Origin: Salimicrobium flavidum
Lineage (GTDB): Bacteria; Bacillota; Bacilli; Bacillales; Halobacillaceae
Direction of reading: 5' to 3'
DNA length: 64,000 nucleotides
NCBI RefSeq assembly: GCF_900156645.1
Contig: NZ_FTOC01000007.1
Coordinates: 1 to 64,000, forward strand
Shown here piece by piece: positions 1-8,714 of this stretch. Every line of letters begins with the position of its first letter. The first letter of the stretch is position 1. The notes under the pieces were generated by a model that saw only the letters and a program-made list of their open reading frames with translations, had not been told where the DNA came from and ran no database searches. The position numbers and the translations under genes are program-made.

Positions 1-77
1 TTTCAACCATCAAATCAGAAGTTAAACTTACGAATCAGTAAGTCCAAGTGTTTTCGCCTTCTTTCAGGCTTCCTCAC

Positions 78-224
78 TTAACAGGTCGCACACCCTTTTT
101 CTTTCAGTGAAATAAAGGCTTTATCGCCGATGATCAGGTGATCAAGCAGTTCTATACCGAGAAGCTTGCCACACTCGGTGAGCCTCTTGGTGACCTGGAT
201 ATCTTCCTGTGAAGGAGCCGGGTC
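78..224 (-). CDS. radC: RadC family protein, C-terminal exon (48 codons plus stop)
   Basis: This is the 3' part of radC, downstream of the group II intron. It begins DPAPSQED and ends in GCATC followed by TAA. Joined to the upstream exon it restores the JAMM metalloprotease-like signature, with HNHPSG from the first exon and DPAPSQED from this one, and gives a 226-residue protein, a normal RadC length. The serine and aspartate of the H-x-H-x7-S-x2-D motif are supplied here. The reading frame is kept exactly across the intron. The molecular role of RadC is poorly defined despite its DNA-repair name. The 77 bases beyond the stop hold no gene I can support. Confidence 0.85.
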   Translation of the reverse strand, partial: DPAPSQEDIQVTKRLTECGKLLGIELLDHLIIGDKAFISLKEKGCATC

Positions 225-285
225 GTAGGGTAGGAATCATACGCCTTAATATGTTTCCATAATAGGTTTCACAATTCCCCCCACC

Positions 286-319
286 GAACCGTACGTACAC
301 CTTTCAGTGTATACGGCTC
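286..319 (-). ncRNA. Group II intron domain V
   Basis: This 34-base hairpin reads GAGCCGTATACAC, a GAAA-type loop (TGAAAG), then GTGTACGTACGGTTC. It contains the catalytic AGC triad and the two-base bulge typical of domain V, the most conserved part of group II introns. It overlaps the last codons of the reverse transcriptase ORF and is followed by the GGGGGGAATT ... GATTCCTACCC pairing expected of domain VI. Confidence 0.9.
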
Positions 320-2187
320 TCTAGTTGATTAATCGGAACTTGTTTTTCATGGTGTTTATGGTGACAGTCGTAGCATAGAACTAAGGTTTTTCGGTTTCGT
401 TCCATCATAATTCGTTCTAAATACTTGAGGTTTTTCTTATTCTTCAAGTCTTTTAGCTTTCTTATATGATGAACTTCCATTTGACCTTTAGTTGTCCCAC
501 AAGCTTCACATTGGTTTGCTAATAATCGTTTTTCAAACTCTGTTCTGCTCGAATACTTTAGCGTATTCGGGAAAGTATCTGATTCAGTCGAGTCCGCTTG
601 GATTGCACCACTAGATTTCGGCATATCCTTCAACCTTACAAATGGATGTAGAATTTCATCGCCCATTTTATCGTAGCGTAAAAGGCATAACACACCTTGC
701 TTGTGCTTCCTCATACTATTGGCTACCTTTGCCGAGGTGCTTCGTCGTTTATTAGCCATCGTCTTGATAAAACTACTCTCCGCTAAGTAGAATAATCTAT
801 CTAGATGGTGATAGTTATTCGCTAGTTTGTAGTAATTAGCGATGCCCCGCAGTTCCGCATTGTAGGTCATGGCTATTTCTAACTCTGAATTATTAATAAG
901 TTTTGTCCTATGCGTAATCTTGAAATCGTCTAAGTTTCCATAGTTGTTTTTTAACGCAAAATCTTTTATTTTCTTTGAAGGAATTTCTAGTTTAATTGCG
1001 CCCGATAAGGTCCTTTTCTTCAGTGGCTGTCCGTAATTATTATATTTCACTCGCTTTACCTTCACTTCTTGCCACTTTCGGAACTCATATCCTAAAAACG
1101 GAACGGGGTTTTCCAGATGTGTAACAAGTGTCTTTTCTTCCCTTAATTCCAATGCCAATTCCTTTTCAAGAAATTTTCCTGCCAGCCCTTTTATCTTCAT
1201 TGCATGTTCTTTATTCCCTGCAATTCCAATAACAAAATCGTCAGCATATCGAACGTATTTCATTCTTCGATAATTCTTATCCATCGGATCAACAGAAGGA
1301 ACTTTCAAACTTATTTTCTTAAGATCTTGTATCACCTCTACTAGAGGTGCTCGTTCCTCCCATAGTTTGTGCCCATATTTTTCATCCAACCGATTAATTT
1401 TTCTTTTAGTCGTCTGAATCTTTGATTTAAGGACTGACGTCTCTTCGCTCCTCGCTCGGAATTTTCCATTATCAAATTTCTTCATTTGTTCTTCCATAAA
1501 CAGGTCAAACTCATGAAGATAGATGTTCGCCAGGAGCGGAGAAATAATTCCTCCTTGTGGCGTACCACTGTACGTTTTGTTAAACTGCCAATCTTCCATT
1601 ACACCGCATGTGAGTGCGTTGTGAATGAGAAGCAGAAACCTTCTGTCCTCAATTTTCTTGGAAATGAACTTAATAAGGAGTTGGTGATTGATGTTATCAA
1701 AGAAACCTTTGATATCGCCTTCAATGCACCAAGTTAATCCTTTCCAAGTGTTCTTGATTTGAGAAAGAGCTGTGTGACAGCTCCTTCCTTCTCTAAACCC
1801 ATGTGAATTGCTTGAAAAGACAGGTGCGTAGATATTATCTATAATCATTCTCATAACTTCTTGGACAAGTTTATCTTGGAAATTCGGCACTCCTAATGGT
1901 CGTTTCTTACCATTGGATTTTGGAATATAGACTCTTCTTACAGGTGAGAAACGAAATGTACCAGCTTTCAAGTGCTCAATGATTTCATCAATTTTTTGTA
2001 GGGTGAACCCATCAATTGTTTCCTCCGTAGTTCCCTTCATAAGATTTCCTGCGTTCGGATATAACTTGGCGTATGCCTTTATCCATAACTCTTTGTTGTA
2101 CATTAGACGATAACAATCTGTTACCTTGCGACCATGGAAAGAGACATCCCTTATAACGTCCAACTGACGAAATGGATTAGTTGCCAT
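304..2187 (-). CDS. ltrA: Group II intron-encoded reverse transcriptase/maturase with HNH endonuclease domain
   Basis: This multifunctional protein should promote splicing of its intron and copy it into new DNA sites. The reverse transcriptase core runs from about residue 60 to 380, with [25 protein letters not shown] and the catalytic YADD near residue 315. A maturase (X) domain follows. The C-terminal 70 residues hold a zinc/HNH nuclease module: CEAC, EVHHI and [10 protein letters not shown] long lysine-rich insertion separates TPQGG from YADD. The start chosen is the second in-frame ATG (MATNPF), about 8 bases after AAAGGAG; the ATG two codons upstream is too close to that site. At about 627 residues with no lesion, it looks functional. 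Confidence 0.93.
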   Translation of the reverse strand: MATNPFRQLDVIRDVSFHGRKVTDCYRLMYNKELWIKAYAKLYPNAGNLMKGTTEETIDGFTLQKIDEIIEHLKAGTFRFSPVRRVYIPKSNGKKRPLGVPNFQDKLVQEVMRMIIDNIYAPVFSSNSHGFREGRSCHTALSQIKNTWKGLTWCIEGDIKGFFDNINHQLLIKFISKKIEDRRFLLLIHNALTCGVMEDWQFNKTYSGTPQGGIISPLLANIYLHEFDLFMEEQMKKFDNGKFRARSEETSVLKSKIQTTKRKINRLDEKYGHKLWEERAPLVEVIQDLKKISLKVPSVDPMDKNYRRMKYVRYADDFVIGIAGNKEHAMKIKGLAGKFLEKELALELREEKTLVTHLENPVPFLGYEFRKWQEVKVKRVKYNNYGQPLKKRTLSGAIKLEIPSKKIKDFALKNNYGNLDDFKITHRTKLINNSELEIAMTYNAELRGIANYYKLANNYHHLDRLFYLAESSFIKTMANKRRSTSAKVANSMRKHKQGVLCLLRYDKMGDEILHPFVRLKDMPKSSGAIQADSTESDTFPNTLKYSSRTEFEKRLLANQCEACGTTKGQMEVHHIRKLKDLKNKKNLKYLERIMMERNRKTLVLCYDCHHKHHEKQVPINQLESRIH

Positions 2188-2759
2188 ATTCATGACTCCT
2201 TTATCGTTGACGTCAACATCAACCTGTTTTTCTTCCCCCTGCTAAACTCATTACGAGCAAACGTCGGGTACTATAAAAACTCCGTTATCCTATGCGTTTT
2301 TCAGAGACCTGCGTCTAATAGCCAGAAGGCACTCGCACGTAGATAATCCCTGCATTATGACATAAATTTAGAAATGTGATGGTTAGGTACCCCTTTCGAC
2401 GGTTTCTTCTAGTGAAAGATTGAAGGATAAATCTTACTATGGACAGGAAAGTGAAAATTTCCAACAGACACTCTGGAGATACGTCTCCCATTTTATCCTC
2501 ATTACCTGTTAGCTATCGTAGGTAATGGCGCACCCATCGCTCATTCGTCTAGGATTAAAGCAGTATAGCTTTTACCGTACATCACTTGGTCTGAAGAACT
2601 GACTCAGGCGTAGATAGCTTGCCTGTCTTTTCTCCTTTTCACATCATGCTATGTTCCCTCTATGAGTTTCCTCTCAAGGTAAGATGCTGACCATAGAACA
2701 TTGTAAGAAGTTCTAGATTTCAGTTGAAACCACTAAATTTACGCACCTTGCAGGCGCAC

Positions 2760-3293
2760 TCCCGAAGGATGATTGTGCACACAGACAACGGAAGCGGCCG
2801 AGCGCTTAACAGCCTCTTTGAACAATTCTCTAGGATGAACAATCGAACTGTTCAGACTGCCGACGAACACAGTCCGTTTGGACAACACCCGATTCTTCAC
2901 GTCCAGAAAGAGAGCTACGAAGTGCTCCTGTTTCAAGTGTCTCATCTCTTCCATCACGTATTCCGCTCCGTCTTCAGGGCTACGGATCAGATACCCCTCT
3001 TCTTTCTTTTCAAAATGGACCCTTCGCCCCAATTCTATCGCAGCGATGATCTGCATCGCTTTTGCAGGTCCTACACCTTCAATGGTCGTCAGGTCGTCAA
3101 TGGTAGCTTCTCTCAGCCCCTCTGTCCCCTGTAAATACATGAGTATCTCACGTGAGAGCCTTTCTATAGGCATACCTTTCGTGCCTTTTGACAGAAGTAC
3201 AGACAATAACTCCCGGACCGTTAAGTGATCAGCTCCATACATAAGTAACCTTTCTCTCGGACCTTCTTCTCTTATGTGAGTAACTTTATTCAA
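2760..3293 (-). CDS. radC: RadC family protein, N-terminal exon (178 codons)
   Basis: The 5' exon encodes the helix-hairpin-helix region (TIEGVGPAKAMQI, about residue 70) and most of the JAMM domain, stopping exactly after HNHPSG. It starts with TTG, placed 8 bases after AAAGGAG. Without splicing, translation runs six codons into the intron (VRLQGA) and stops, giving a 184-residue protein lacking the last JAMM residues. In B. subtilis radC lies between maf and mreB; here no maf precedes it and the pilus operon lies upstream. The gene has its own candidate promoter at about 3346. Confidence 0.87.
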
Positions 3294-3345
3294 GACCGCT
3301 CTCCTTTTATGGCTGATTCTTCTCCGTGCACGTCGAAGTACCGTT

Positions 3346-3351
3346 ATTATA
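3346..3351 (-). promoter_or_regulatory. Candidate -10 element of the radC promoter
   Basis: TATAAT on the minus strand in the context GGATATAATAACGG, about 53 bases before the TTG start. No good -35 is visible at 16-18 bases upstream, so this is tentative. The rest of the 3294-3582 gap shows nothing else I can name. Confidence 0.4.
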
Positions 3352-3582
3352 TCCGAGTAGGAGAGTATTTAAAAACTTTCCTTTATCTAATAAAGAAGCA
3401 TAGCCCCCTCATGAAAAGCGAAAATAAACGTCAGGAATTTCTTTTTTCCGATACTGAACCTTCCAATACCCGGAAAACCATTATTTTTCAAGATAGTGTA
3501 AGTATTCCGTCAGACTCAGCATCAACTACTGGGGGATGGAGGTGCGTCTTTTTTCCGTACCTGCCTTCGATCCTAGGCATGC

Positions 3583-3623
3583 AAAAACCCCCTGAACACC
3601 GGATTAAGCAAGGTGCAGGGGGG
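3583..3623 (-). terminator. Rho-independent terminator of the pilMNO genes
   Basis: Minus-strand hairpin ACCCCCCTG-CACC ... GGTG-TT-CAGGGGG followed by TTTTT, just after the pilO stop. It closes the pilus cluster and separates it from radC. Confidence 0.85.
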
Positions 3624-3633
3624 TAGAAGAACC

Positions 3634-4269
3634 TCAATCCGTCTGAAAAGGGCTCTGTTTATTGCCAGGAGTTCCGAAGTCATATTGTGGCGCTTCTGAT
3701 TCGAGTAGCTCCAGGGAAGGATAATAGTACGTCGACACCGTGACGAAGTAGTACAACGCCTCTTCATCCCCCTGTTCGATTGTTGAGCTGTCGAAACTGA
3801 TCGATTCCACGAGCGAATATCTTTCCATTTCTTCAAGATTGAATAAAAACTGCATCAGATCCCCGAACGATCCAGAAATCATTTCCAGTTCATAAGTGAG
3901 CTTCTCTTCGCCGGGTGCTTCCGCAGTCTGAACCGGCGTCTGAGTCCCTACATTAGATATCGACTGGATCGATGTTCTTGAAGCGGCTTCTGCGCGTTCG
4001 AGCATGATGAGAAACTGATCCTCCTGTTCTTTGACGGGCAACGTCTCCTGAAGACGCCTCGATTCACTTTCCGACACAGCAGAGGAGTCAGTTTCATTCT
4101 GAAGCACCCTGATCGTATCTTCTTTGGATTCAATCTGGCTCTCAAGCGCTTCTCTATTCTCATTCAACGGCACAATCCATAAGGTGTACAGGATCGCTCC
4201 GAGAATCCCTACGATTACGATCAAAGATACAAGAAGAAGCCACTGATTACGGGTCCAGTTGTTCGTCAT
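3634..4269 (-). CDS. pilO: Type IV pilus inner-membrane assembly protein PilO-like
   Basis: The protein has 211 residues. One N-terminal membrane segment (about residues 10-33) is followed by a heptad-rich stretch (ESQIESKEDTIRVLQNET) and an alpha/beta domain, the layout of PilO. In pilus systems PilO pairs with PilN to link cytoplasmic PilM to the growing pilus. It overlaps pilN by 23 bases and is the last gene of the cluster, before a strong terminator. Sequence similarity in this family is low, so the assignment rests on topology, size and the M-N-O order. Confidence 0.8.
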   Translation of the reverse strand: MTNNWTRNQWLLLVSLIVIVGILGAILYTLWIVPLNENREALESQIESKEDTIRVLQNETDSSAVSESESRRLQETLPVKEQEDQFLIMLERAEAASRTSIQSISNVGTQTPVQTAEAPGEEKLTYELEMISGSFGDLMQFLFNLEEMERYSLVESISFDSSTIEQGDEEALYYFVTVSTYYYPSLELLESEAPQYDFGTPGNKQSPFQTD

Positions 4270-4852
4270 CCCCGGCCACCTCCTCTGCTTCGGTTTCAGT
4301 GATAGCAGGTATGCTTATATTATAAGAAGCAAGATAAGGAGCCCGGTACTCAAAAGGATCGACGTCGACAGCCGGTTCTTCCCCCGTCACACCGGATAGC
4401 TCGACCTCCCCGGTTTTTTCATACGTGTCGAGGCCGTCCAGATAGGTAGCGGTCTGCTGGAGGTTATCCACCCGTACATCGATGGACACCGTTCCATCCT
4501 CCTGTAGAGCGAAATAATCTATGTATCCTCTCTCCGGCAATAGCGCCACCATTTCACGCACCGTCTCTGCGACCGAGAAGTCACGAGCTTCAAGATCCGC
4601 GACAGCTTCCTGGAGTGTTTGACGCTGAGTGGCCAATTCATCGGTGGAAGCAGCGTTCAATTCGGCTTCTCTTTGTTCGAGTTGCTGCAACTCCGATTCC
4701 AGTTCCATCGTCTGTTCTTCGATACTGTTCGCCTGCCACCAGAAAACCAGAAGAAGAAGAAGCATCAGCATGACAGCAGAGGCGATCATCAGGAGCGGCG
4801 TCCAATTTTTCTCTTCCTTTTCTTCTAACAGATTGATCTGAACGGTCGCCAT
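4247..4852 (-). CDS. pilN: Type IV pilus assembly protein PilN-like
   Basis: The protein has 201 residues. It opens with the short cytoplasmic motif VQINLLEEKEEKNW; the INLL sequence is the PilN peptide that docks into PilM. A membrane span (about residues 20-38), a coiled coil (EEQTMELESELQQLEQREAE) and a ferredoxin-like periplasm-side domain follow. It lies 18 bases after pilM and overlaps pilO, so the three are probably translated together. The acidic C-terminus (EEVAGDDEQLDP) fits the acidic proteome seen across the window. Confidence 0.85.
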   Translation of the reverse strand: MATVQINLLEEKEEKNWTPLLMIASAVMLMLLLLLVFWWQANSIEEQTMELESELQQLEQREAELNAASTDELATQRQTLQEAVADLEARDFSVAETVREMVALLPERGYIDYFALQEDGTVSIDVRVDNLQQTATYLDGLDTYEKTGEVELSGVTGEEPAVDVDPFEYRAPYLASYNISIPAITETEAEEVAGDDEQLDP

Positions 4853-4870
4853 GATTCCTCCTCCTTTCCC

Positions 4871-5815
4871 CTACTCTCTATAGGACAGACCTGTGACATC
4901 GGCATATTTGAAAGGAACTCCGTTCTCAAGTACATCACCGGCTATATATTCGACAGATACACGCAACTGCGTTTCTGCAGCGTTCCTTACATACTCGATT
5001 TCCGGAAAATCTCCACTTAGCACTATCCCGGTCACGGGCTTTTGATCTTTGCTGACGGAATATCGGTAAAAATTCATCAGCTTATCCAATTCGGATATCT
5101 GTTCCTGGATATAATCCCTTACGAAATCTATCTCCTCTTCTTTAGCCTTGAAATGAACTTCACCACTGTTTTCCTTCACTTCCCAGTAGTCGGAAGGTAG
5201 ATCGGATTTCATAAAACGAGAGAACCGGGGGATATCTTTGTAATAACCGGTTACAGAGACACCATCCAGATTCCAGTCGACAAACAACAGATGTTCGTCT
5301 TTCTCAGGGACTCTGCCGTATTCGTAGCACCTGTAGAGAGAGAGAAAAGACACATCTGCGGCACGCACTTTGAGTTTCGCTTTTTTTAACGAACCTTCCA
5401 GCTGATTCACATGGAAGGAAGGATAAGCGAACAATAATATAAAGTCGCTCTTCTCTATCCGTGCGTAGTCTACGACCGGATCCTCATAGGGCAGATGAAT
5501 CGTTTCCCCGAGCTGACTGTATATGTACCCTTTGATTTCCTCTTCCGGCACAAATTCCGGAATTTCCACAGTACGTACCAACACATGCTGGTCCAGCAGT
5601 TGAATAACCGCTTCCGACCGTTTTAGACCGTGTTCATCCACTATCTCTTCAACGATGCGCTGAAACCTGCCTTCATCATGAATGGTTCCTTCATCGACGA
5701 CAGAAGATGGCAGACGGAGCTCGCCGAACCCCTCCATTCTTCCCTCTTCTATAACACCATACCGGAGAACGTGATTTTTGAAGCTTATGTACAATTCCTT
5801 TTTATTTCTAAACAT
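4871..5815 (-). CDS. pilM: Type IV pilus actin-like ATPase PilM-like
   Basis: The protein has 314 residues with an actin/FtsA-like fold. Recognisable parts are the start (LYISFKNHVLRYGVI, phosphate-1 region), the strand IQLLDQHVLVRTVEIPEFVP, and the late GIVLSGDFPEIEYV segment resembling the adenosine-binding motif. It is predicted cytosolic and recruits PilN. It follows pilD by 12 bases and precedes pilN. It is slightly shorter than proteobacterial PilM (about 350), as is common in Firmicutes. Confidence 0.85.
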   Translation of the reverse strand: MFRNKKELYISFKNHVLRYGVIEEGRMEGFGELRLPSSVVDEGTIHDEGRFQRIVEEIVDEHGLKRSEAVIQLLDQHVLVRTVEIPEFVPEEEIKGYIYSQLGETIHLPYEDPVVDYARIEKSDFILLFAYPSFHVNQLEGSLKKAKLKVRAADVSFLSLYRCYEYGRVPEKDEHLLFVDWNLDGVSVTGYYKDIPRFSRFMKSDLPSDYWEVKENSGEVHFKAKEEEIDFVRDYIQEQISELDKLMNFYRYSVSKDQKPVTGIVLSGDFPEIEYVRNAAETQLRVSVEYIAGDVLENGVPFKYADVTGLSYRE

Positions 5816-5827
5816 AGTTGTCTCTCC

Positions 5828-6568
5828 TCAGAAGCTGCCAAGATACCAGTCTATAATCATCGTACCAGAAAAATGGGCGATACAGGCACTGATCAGGATA
5901 AAAGGTCCGAAAGGGATCGGCTGTTTCCGTGAAATAACTTTTGTAATAAGCAGAACCCCTCCGACAAGCGCGCCTAGTAACGCAGACAGAAAAAAAGTAA
6001 GCAGGAGAACCTTTACCCCCATCACTACACCGAGCAATCCGAACAATTTCAAGTCTCCGCCTCCCATACCACCCTTGCTCACAAGAATAACGAGAGCGGT
6101 CATGCCTGCTCCGAGCAACCCGCCTGCAATCGGCGACCAGAGCGGATCGGGAGGAGCAACAAAGAAATACCCGACAAACGCTGCCAGAAAAAAAAGGATG
6201 ATCGGTGTCGGGAGCACCATATATTTTATATCGGAGACGATGAGGATATGTGTGAGGGCTCCCAGCAAAAGAGCATAAATAAGTAGAGGGGACCAGCCGT
6301 GGAACCAGAAGGAAAGAGCGAAAAAGCTCCCGGAGAAAAGTTCCATTCCGGGGTACATCGGAGAAATGGGCTGTCTGCATCCAGAACATTTTCCACGTAG
6401 AACCAGCCAGGAGAAGACAGGTATGAGTTCATACCACTGCAGGGGTTTATGACAATGGGGACAGTAGGATCGTTCTTCTGAAAATAGCTTTCGCTCAGGT
6501 ACCCTGAGTCCTACGACGTTGAAAAACGAACCGAAGATTAATCCGAATAGAAAGAAGAATGCTGTCAT
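5828..6568 (-). CDS. pilD: Prepilin peptidase and N-methyltransferase (type IV leader peptidase)
   Basis: This membrane aspartyl protease cleaves prepilins after the glycine before FTLVE-type helices and methylates the new N-terminus. The 246 residues include the N-terminal zinc-binding CPHC (36-39) and CSGC (61-64) pairs of the methylase domain. The two catalytic aspartates are Asp113 in SDIKYM and Asp172 in GMGGGDLKLF. About seven or eight membrane segments are predicted. It is the counterpart of B. subtilis ComC and lies in the corresponding region next to folC, but inside a full pilus operon. The ATG has only a weak upstream GGTG, suggesting coupling to upstream transcription. Confidence 0.95.
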   Translation of the reverse strand: MTAFFFLFGLIFGSFFNVVGLRVPERKLFSEERSYCPHCHKPLQWYELIPVFSWLVLRGKCSGCRQPISPMYPGMELFSGSFFALSFWFHGWSPLLIYALLLGALTHILIVSDIKYMVLPTPIILFFLAAFVGYFFVAPPDPLWSPIAGGLLGAGMTALVILVSKGGMGGGDLKLFGLLGVVMGVKVLLLTFFLSALLGALVGGVLLITKVISRKQPIPFGPFILISACIAHFSGTMIIDWYLGSF

Positions 6569-6595
6569 GTGTTCACCATGCTTTCGTTATGTATA

Positions 6596-6625
6596 GAAAA
6601 GCCCCTCGTGAAAGAGGGACTTTTT
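6596..6625 (-). terminator. Terminator after pilA
   Basis: Minus strand AAGTCCCTC-TTTCAC-GAGGGGCTTTT, a stem followed by a T-run. It sits between pilA and pilD and may leave pilA as a highly expressed monocistronic unit with partial read-through into pilDMNO. Confidence 0.75.
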
Positions 6626-6635
6626 ATAATTAAAT

Positions 6636-7103
6636 TCATTCACCGCTTTCTTCGTTTGTAGAAGGAGCGGTCAATGTATCACCATCAAAATTTTCTCGAT
6701 TTAAATCAGACCGCGCAACCCCACTATCATCTGAACCAATAGTGTAATTATCACCTTGGAAATAAACTGCATATCCTACCGAATCTGAGCCATTTGAAGA
6801 AGTATAAAAGACTTTTCCGGAATTTTCACTAATTTCTCCATCTTCTAGATAACCTTGATCAATTAATTCTTTAAGGGTAATAGACCCCCCCTCAGGCACA
6901 CCATCCTGAGTAGATTTTAACCTTGCAGCCTCAATCATTTGTTCAGCATTAGAGATAGTAGCATCTTTTTCGGACCTTTCGATAAGTCCTGTCACGCTCG
7001 GAACGGCAATCGCTGCGATAATTCCCAAAATAACGATAACCGCAAGCAACTCCACCAGCGTAAAACCTTTCGCATCTTTCAACATTCTTCTGAATTTCGT
7101 CAT
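6636..7103 (-). CDS. pilA: Major type IV prepilin (PilA-like)
   Basis: The protein has 155 residues. A short basic leader, MTKFRRMLKDAKG, ends in the peptidase site G|FTLVELLAVIVILGI, with Glu+5 present. The hydrophobic alpha-1 helix reaches about residue 40 and an acidic globular head follows. Its own promoter, riboswitch and terminator mark it as the separately regulated and probably abundant subunit. The ribosome site AAGGGGAG is 5 bases before ATG. The mature head has no cysteines, so it lacks a disulfide loop, and the C-terminus (APSTNEESGE) is strongly acidic. Confidence 0.93.
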   Translation of the reverse strand: MTKFRRMLKDAKGFTLVELLAVIVILGIIAAIAVPSVTGLIERSEKDATISNAEQMIEAARLKSTQDGVPEGGSITLKELIDQGYLEDGEISENSGKVFYTSSNGSDSVGYAVYFQGDNYTIGSDDSGVARSDLNRENFDGDTLTAPSTNEESGE

Positions 7104-7167
7104 GTTGACTCCCCTTTTCCTCTTTTAAATTAGAATCTACTGAACTATTGTTTCGGTCGAGAAGCGG

Positions 7168-7266
7168 AAGGCGGCGACTCCTGCGGGAACAGCAACAGCT
7201 GAAAATCCCTTGAAAGTTATTTGCTTTCAAGGAGTTGAAGCGTTGCCCGCGGAAAGCGTCCGCCTT
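7168..7266. repeat. Bacillaceae-type intergenic palindromic repeat
   Basis: A roughly 99-base imperfect palindrome. AAGGCGG...GACTCCTGCGGG on the left pairs loosely with CCCGCGGAAAGCGTCCGCCTT on the right, around an inner hairpin CCTTGAAAG ... CTTTCAAGG. The core sequence resembles a small repeat I recall from many Bacillaceae intergenic regions. Here it lies between the riboswitch terminator and the pilA start, inside the pilA leader RNA. Confidence 0.7.
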
Positions 7267-7344
7267 AAGCATCAAAAAACATGTTTCAACAGATTCTTCA
7301 CTAAAGCAATGCTGGGAAGAATACTCTAACCATGCATTGCTACT

Positions 7345-7446
7345 AAAAAACCAGAAAACCGGCAATGGTCCTCTGGCCGGTTGCACTACTAGCTCCTGAC
7401 CATCCAAGTGCCCAAATACGGATAGTCAATCGACGCTTCCTAGAGA
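7345..7446 (-). promoter_or_regulatory. c-di-GMP-II riboswitch with intrinsic terminator, upstream of pilA
   Basis: The minus strand reads GGAAGCG ... TATTTGGGCACTTGGATGG ... AGCTAGTAGTGCAACCGGCC. The segments GGGCACTTG and TAGTAGTGCAACCG match the conserved ligand-binding core of class II cyclic di-GMP riboswitches, and the spacing from GGAA to GGGCAC also fits. The terminator AACCGGC ... GCCGGTT plus a T-run (7345-7382) shares its 5' arm with the conserved aptamer 3' strand. Ligand binding should therefore block termination, giving an ON switch. In Clostridioides difficile a c-di-GMP-II riboswitch likewise precedes pilA1. The family match is from recall of the consensus, not a covariance search. 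Confidence 0.88.
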
Positions 7447-7478
7447 TGGATTTCCACGATTCCTTTAGTCCTAAACAC

Positions 7479-7507
7479 ATTATAATGAACAATTTCTCCC
7501 TTGTCCA
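7479..7507 (-). promoter_or_regulatory. Promoter of the pilA riboswitch leader
   Basis: TGGACA, 17-base spacer, TATAAT on the minus strand, immediately after the pilC stop codon. Transcription would begin near 7470, about 25 bases before the aptamer. This gives pilA a promoter separate from the pilBTC operon. Confidence 0.8.
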
Positions 7508-8713
7508 CTACTGAATTTCTTCAAAAAGGCTGAACATCGGCACAGCAATAGCCAGAATGATCACACCGACCACTATGGATAATACGACAATCATAATAGG
7601 CTCAATGAGGGTTTTGATACGATCGGTGACGTGGTCGATTTCCCGTTCATAAAAGACCGCTACCTTCTCGAACATCTGGTCCAATGTCCCGGTCTTTTCT
7701 CCTACTGTAATCATCTGAGTCACAAGTACCGGAAAGGCCCAGTGATTCTCAAGGGGGACCGCCATCGATTCCCCGCGTTCTAAAGAGGCGTAAACTTCTT
7801 TCAGTTTCTCTTCAATCACTTTATTCTGAACGACACGCTGCACCATCTCCACCGACTGCAGTACCGGAACCGAACTCTGGAACAGGGAACTGAGCGTCCG
7901 GGCCATACGGGCGTGAGCTGCCTTCTGGATAATCGGACCGAAGAGAGGCATACGCATTTTCATATAATCAATGTAGTAGGCGGGCTTCTCTTTTTTCTCC
8001 AGTGTTTTAAGCAGCAAAATCAACAGGAGTGGCAGGAAAAGAATCAGCCACCAAATCGAGCTGAACAAATTGCCTGCCGATAAAATAAATTGGGTGATGG
8101 GAGGTACTTCGCTGCCGAACGATTCAAACATCGAAGCGAACCTGGGCACGATGAACGTGAGCATGAACACGACGATCACGATCGCTATCGCCCCCACCAC
8201 TGCCGGATAGGTCAGGGCAGAATAGATTTTCTGCCGCAATTCATACTGCTTTTCGTAATAGTCAGCCATACGGTTCAGCGCTTCATCGAGGTTCCCGCTC
8301 AATTCCCCCGCTCTCATCATCTGGATGAACATGGGAGGAAACACCTGATCATGCTTTGCAGCCGCATCGGAAAATGGCATGCCGCCTTCGATATCCTGCT
8401 GTATGTGAATCAGTGTATTTTTCAGTGTTTTGTTGGGGGTCTGTTCTACCAGGATTTTCGTAGCTTCTACGAGTGAAACACCAGCTTCGATGAGCGTCGA
8501 AAACTGCCGCAAATATAAAATGAAATGCTGATTTTTCACTTTCTTCCCGAGCGTAATTTCCTTGAATAGAAGACTGTCGAGCTGATTCAGTTTCTTTATA
8601 TAGACCCCCTCTTCGGCCAGCGAAGCACGGGCTTCTCTCTCACTGTCAGCTTTTTTTCTGCCACGGACGATTTTGCCACGCTTATTACGACCTTCATATG
8701 TAAAATAAGCCAT
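7508..8713 (-). CDS. pilC: Type IV pilus inner-membrane platform protein PilC
   Basis: This polytopic protein anchors the PilB and PilT motors. The 401 residues contain two tandem type II secretion F domains, one around 70-190 (LRQFSTLIEAGVSLVEA) and one around 270-395 (ARTLSSLFQSSVPVLQS). Each ends in membrane helices. The start chosen, MAYFTYEGRNKRGK, follows AGGAG by 7 bases; an in-frame ATG 18 codons upstream would run into pilT. It follows the pilT stop by one base. A free-standing promoter begins directly after its stop. Confidence 0.95.
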   Translation of the reverse strand: MAYFTYEGRNKRGKIVRGRKKADSEREARASLAEEGVYIKKLNQLDSLLFKEITLGKKVKNQHFILYLRQFSTLIEAGVSLVEATKILVEQTPNKTLKNTLIHIQQDIEGGMPFSDAAAKHDQVFPPMFIQMMRAGELSGNLDEALNRMADYYEKQYELRQKIYSALTYPAVVGAIAIVIVVFMLTFIVPRFASMFESFGSEVPPITQFILSAGNLFSSIWWLILFLPLLLILLLKTLEKKEKPAYYIDYMKMRMPLFGPIIQKAAHARMARTLSSLFQSSVPVLQSVEMVQRVVQNKVIEEKLKEVYASLERGESMAVPLENHWAFPVLVTQMITVGEKTGTLDQMFEKVAVFYEREIDHVTDRIKTLIEPIMIVVLSIVVGVIILAIAVPMFSLFEEIQ

Positions 8714-8714
8714 G

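Larger units (their letters stand above)
225..2759 (-). mobile_element. Group II intron inserted in radC, same orientation
   Basis: The intron is 2,535 bases long. Its 5' end on the minus strand is GTGCGCC, the usual group II start, and its 3' end is CCTACCCTAC. A 34-base domain V hairpin and a domain VI-like stem sit at the 3' end, and a reverse transcriptase ORF lies inside. Both borders are fixed because removing the element fuses the two radC exons in frame with no extra or missing residue. About 570 bases of non-coding RNA domains precede the ORF. All parts expected of a self-splicing, mobile intron are present, so it looks intact and probably recent. Exon-binding pairings were not worked out. 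Confidence 0.92.

Noticed and set aside
26-43. ACTTAC-GAATCA-GTAAGT inverted repeat downstream of radC
   Set aside because: Six-base arms with no T-run; too weak to call a terminator or operator at the window edge.
1486-1737. Plus-strand frame inside the intron
   Set aside because: Antisense shadow of the reverse transcriptase gene, without ribosome site or domain.
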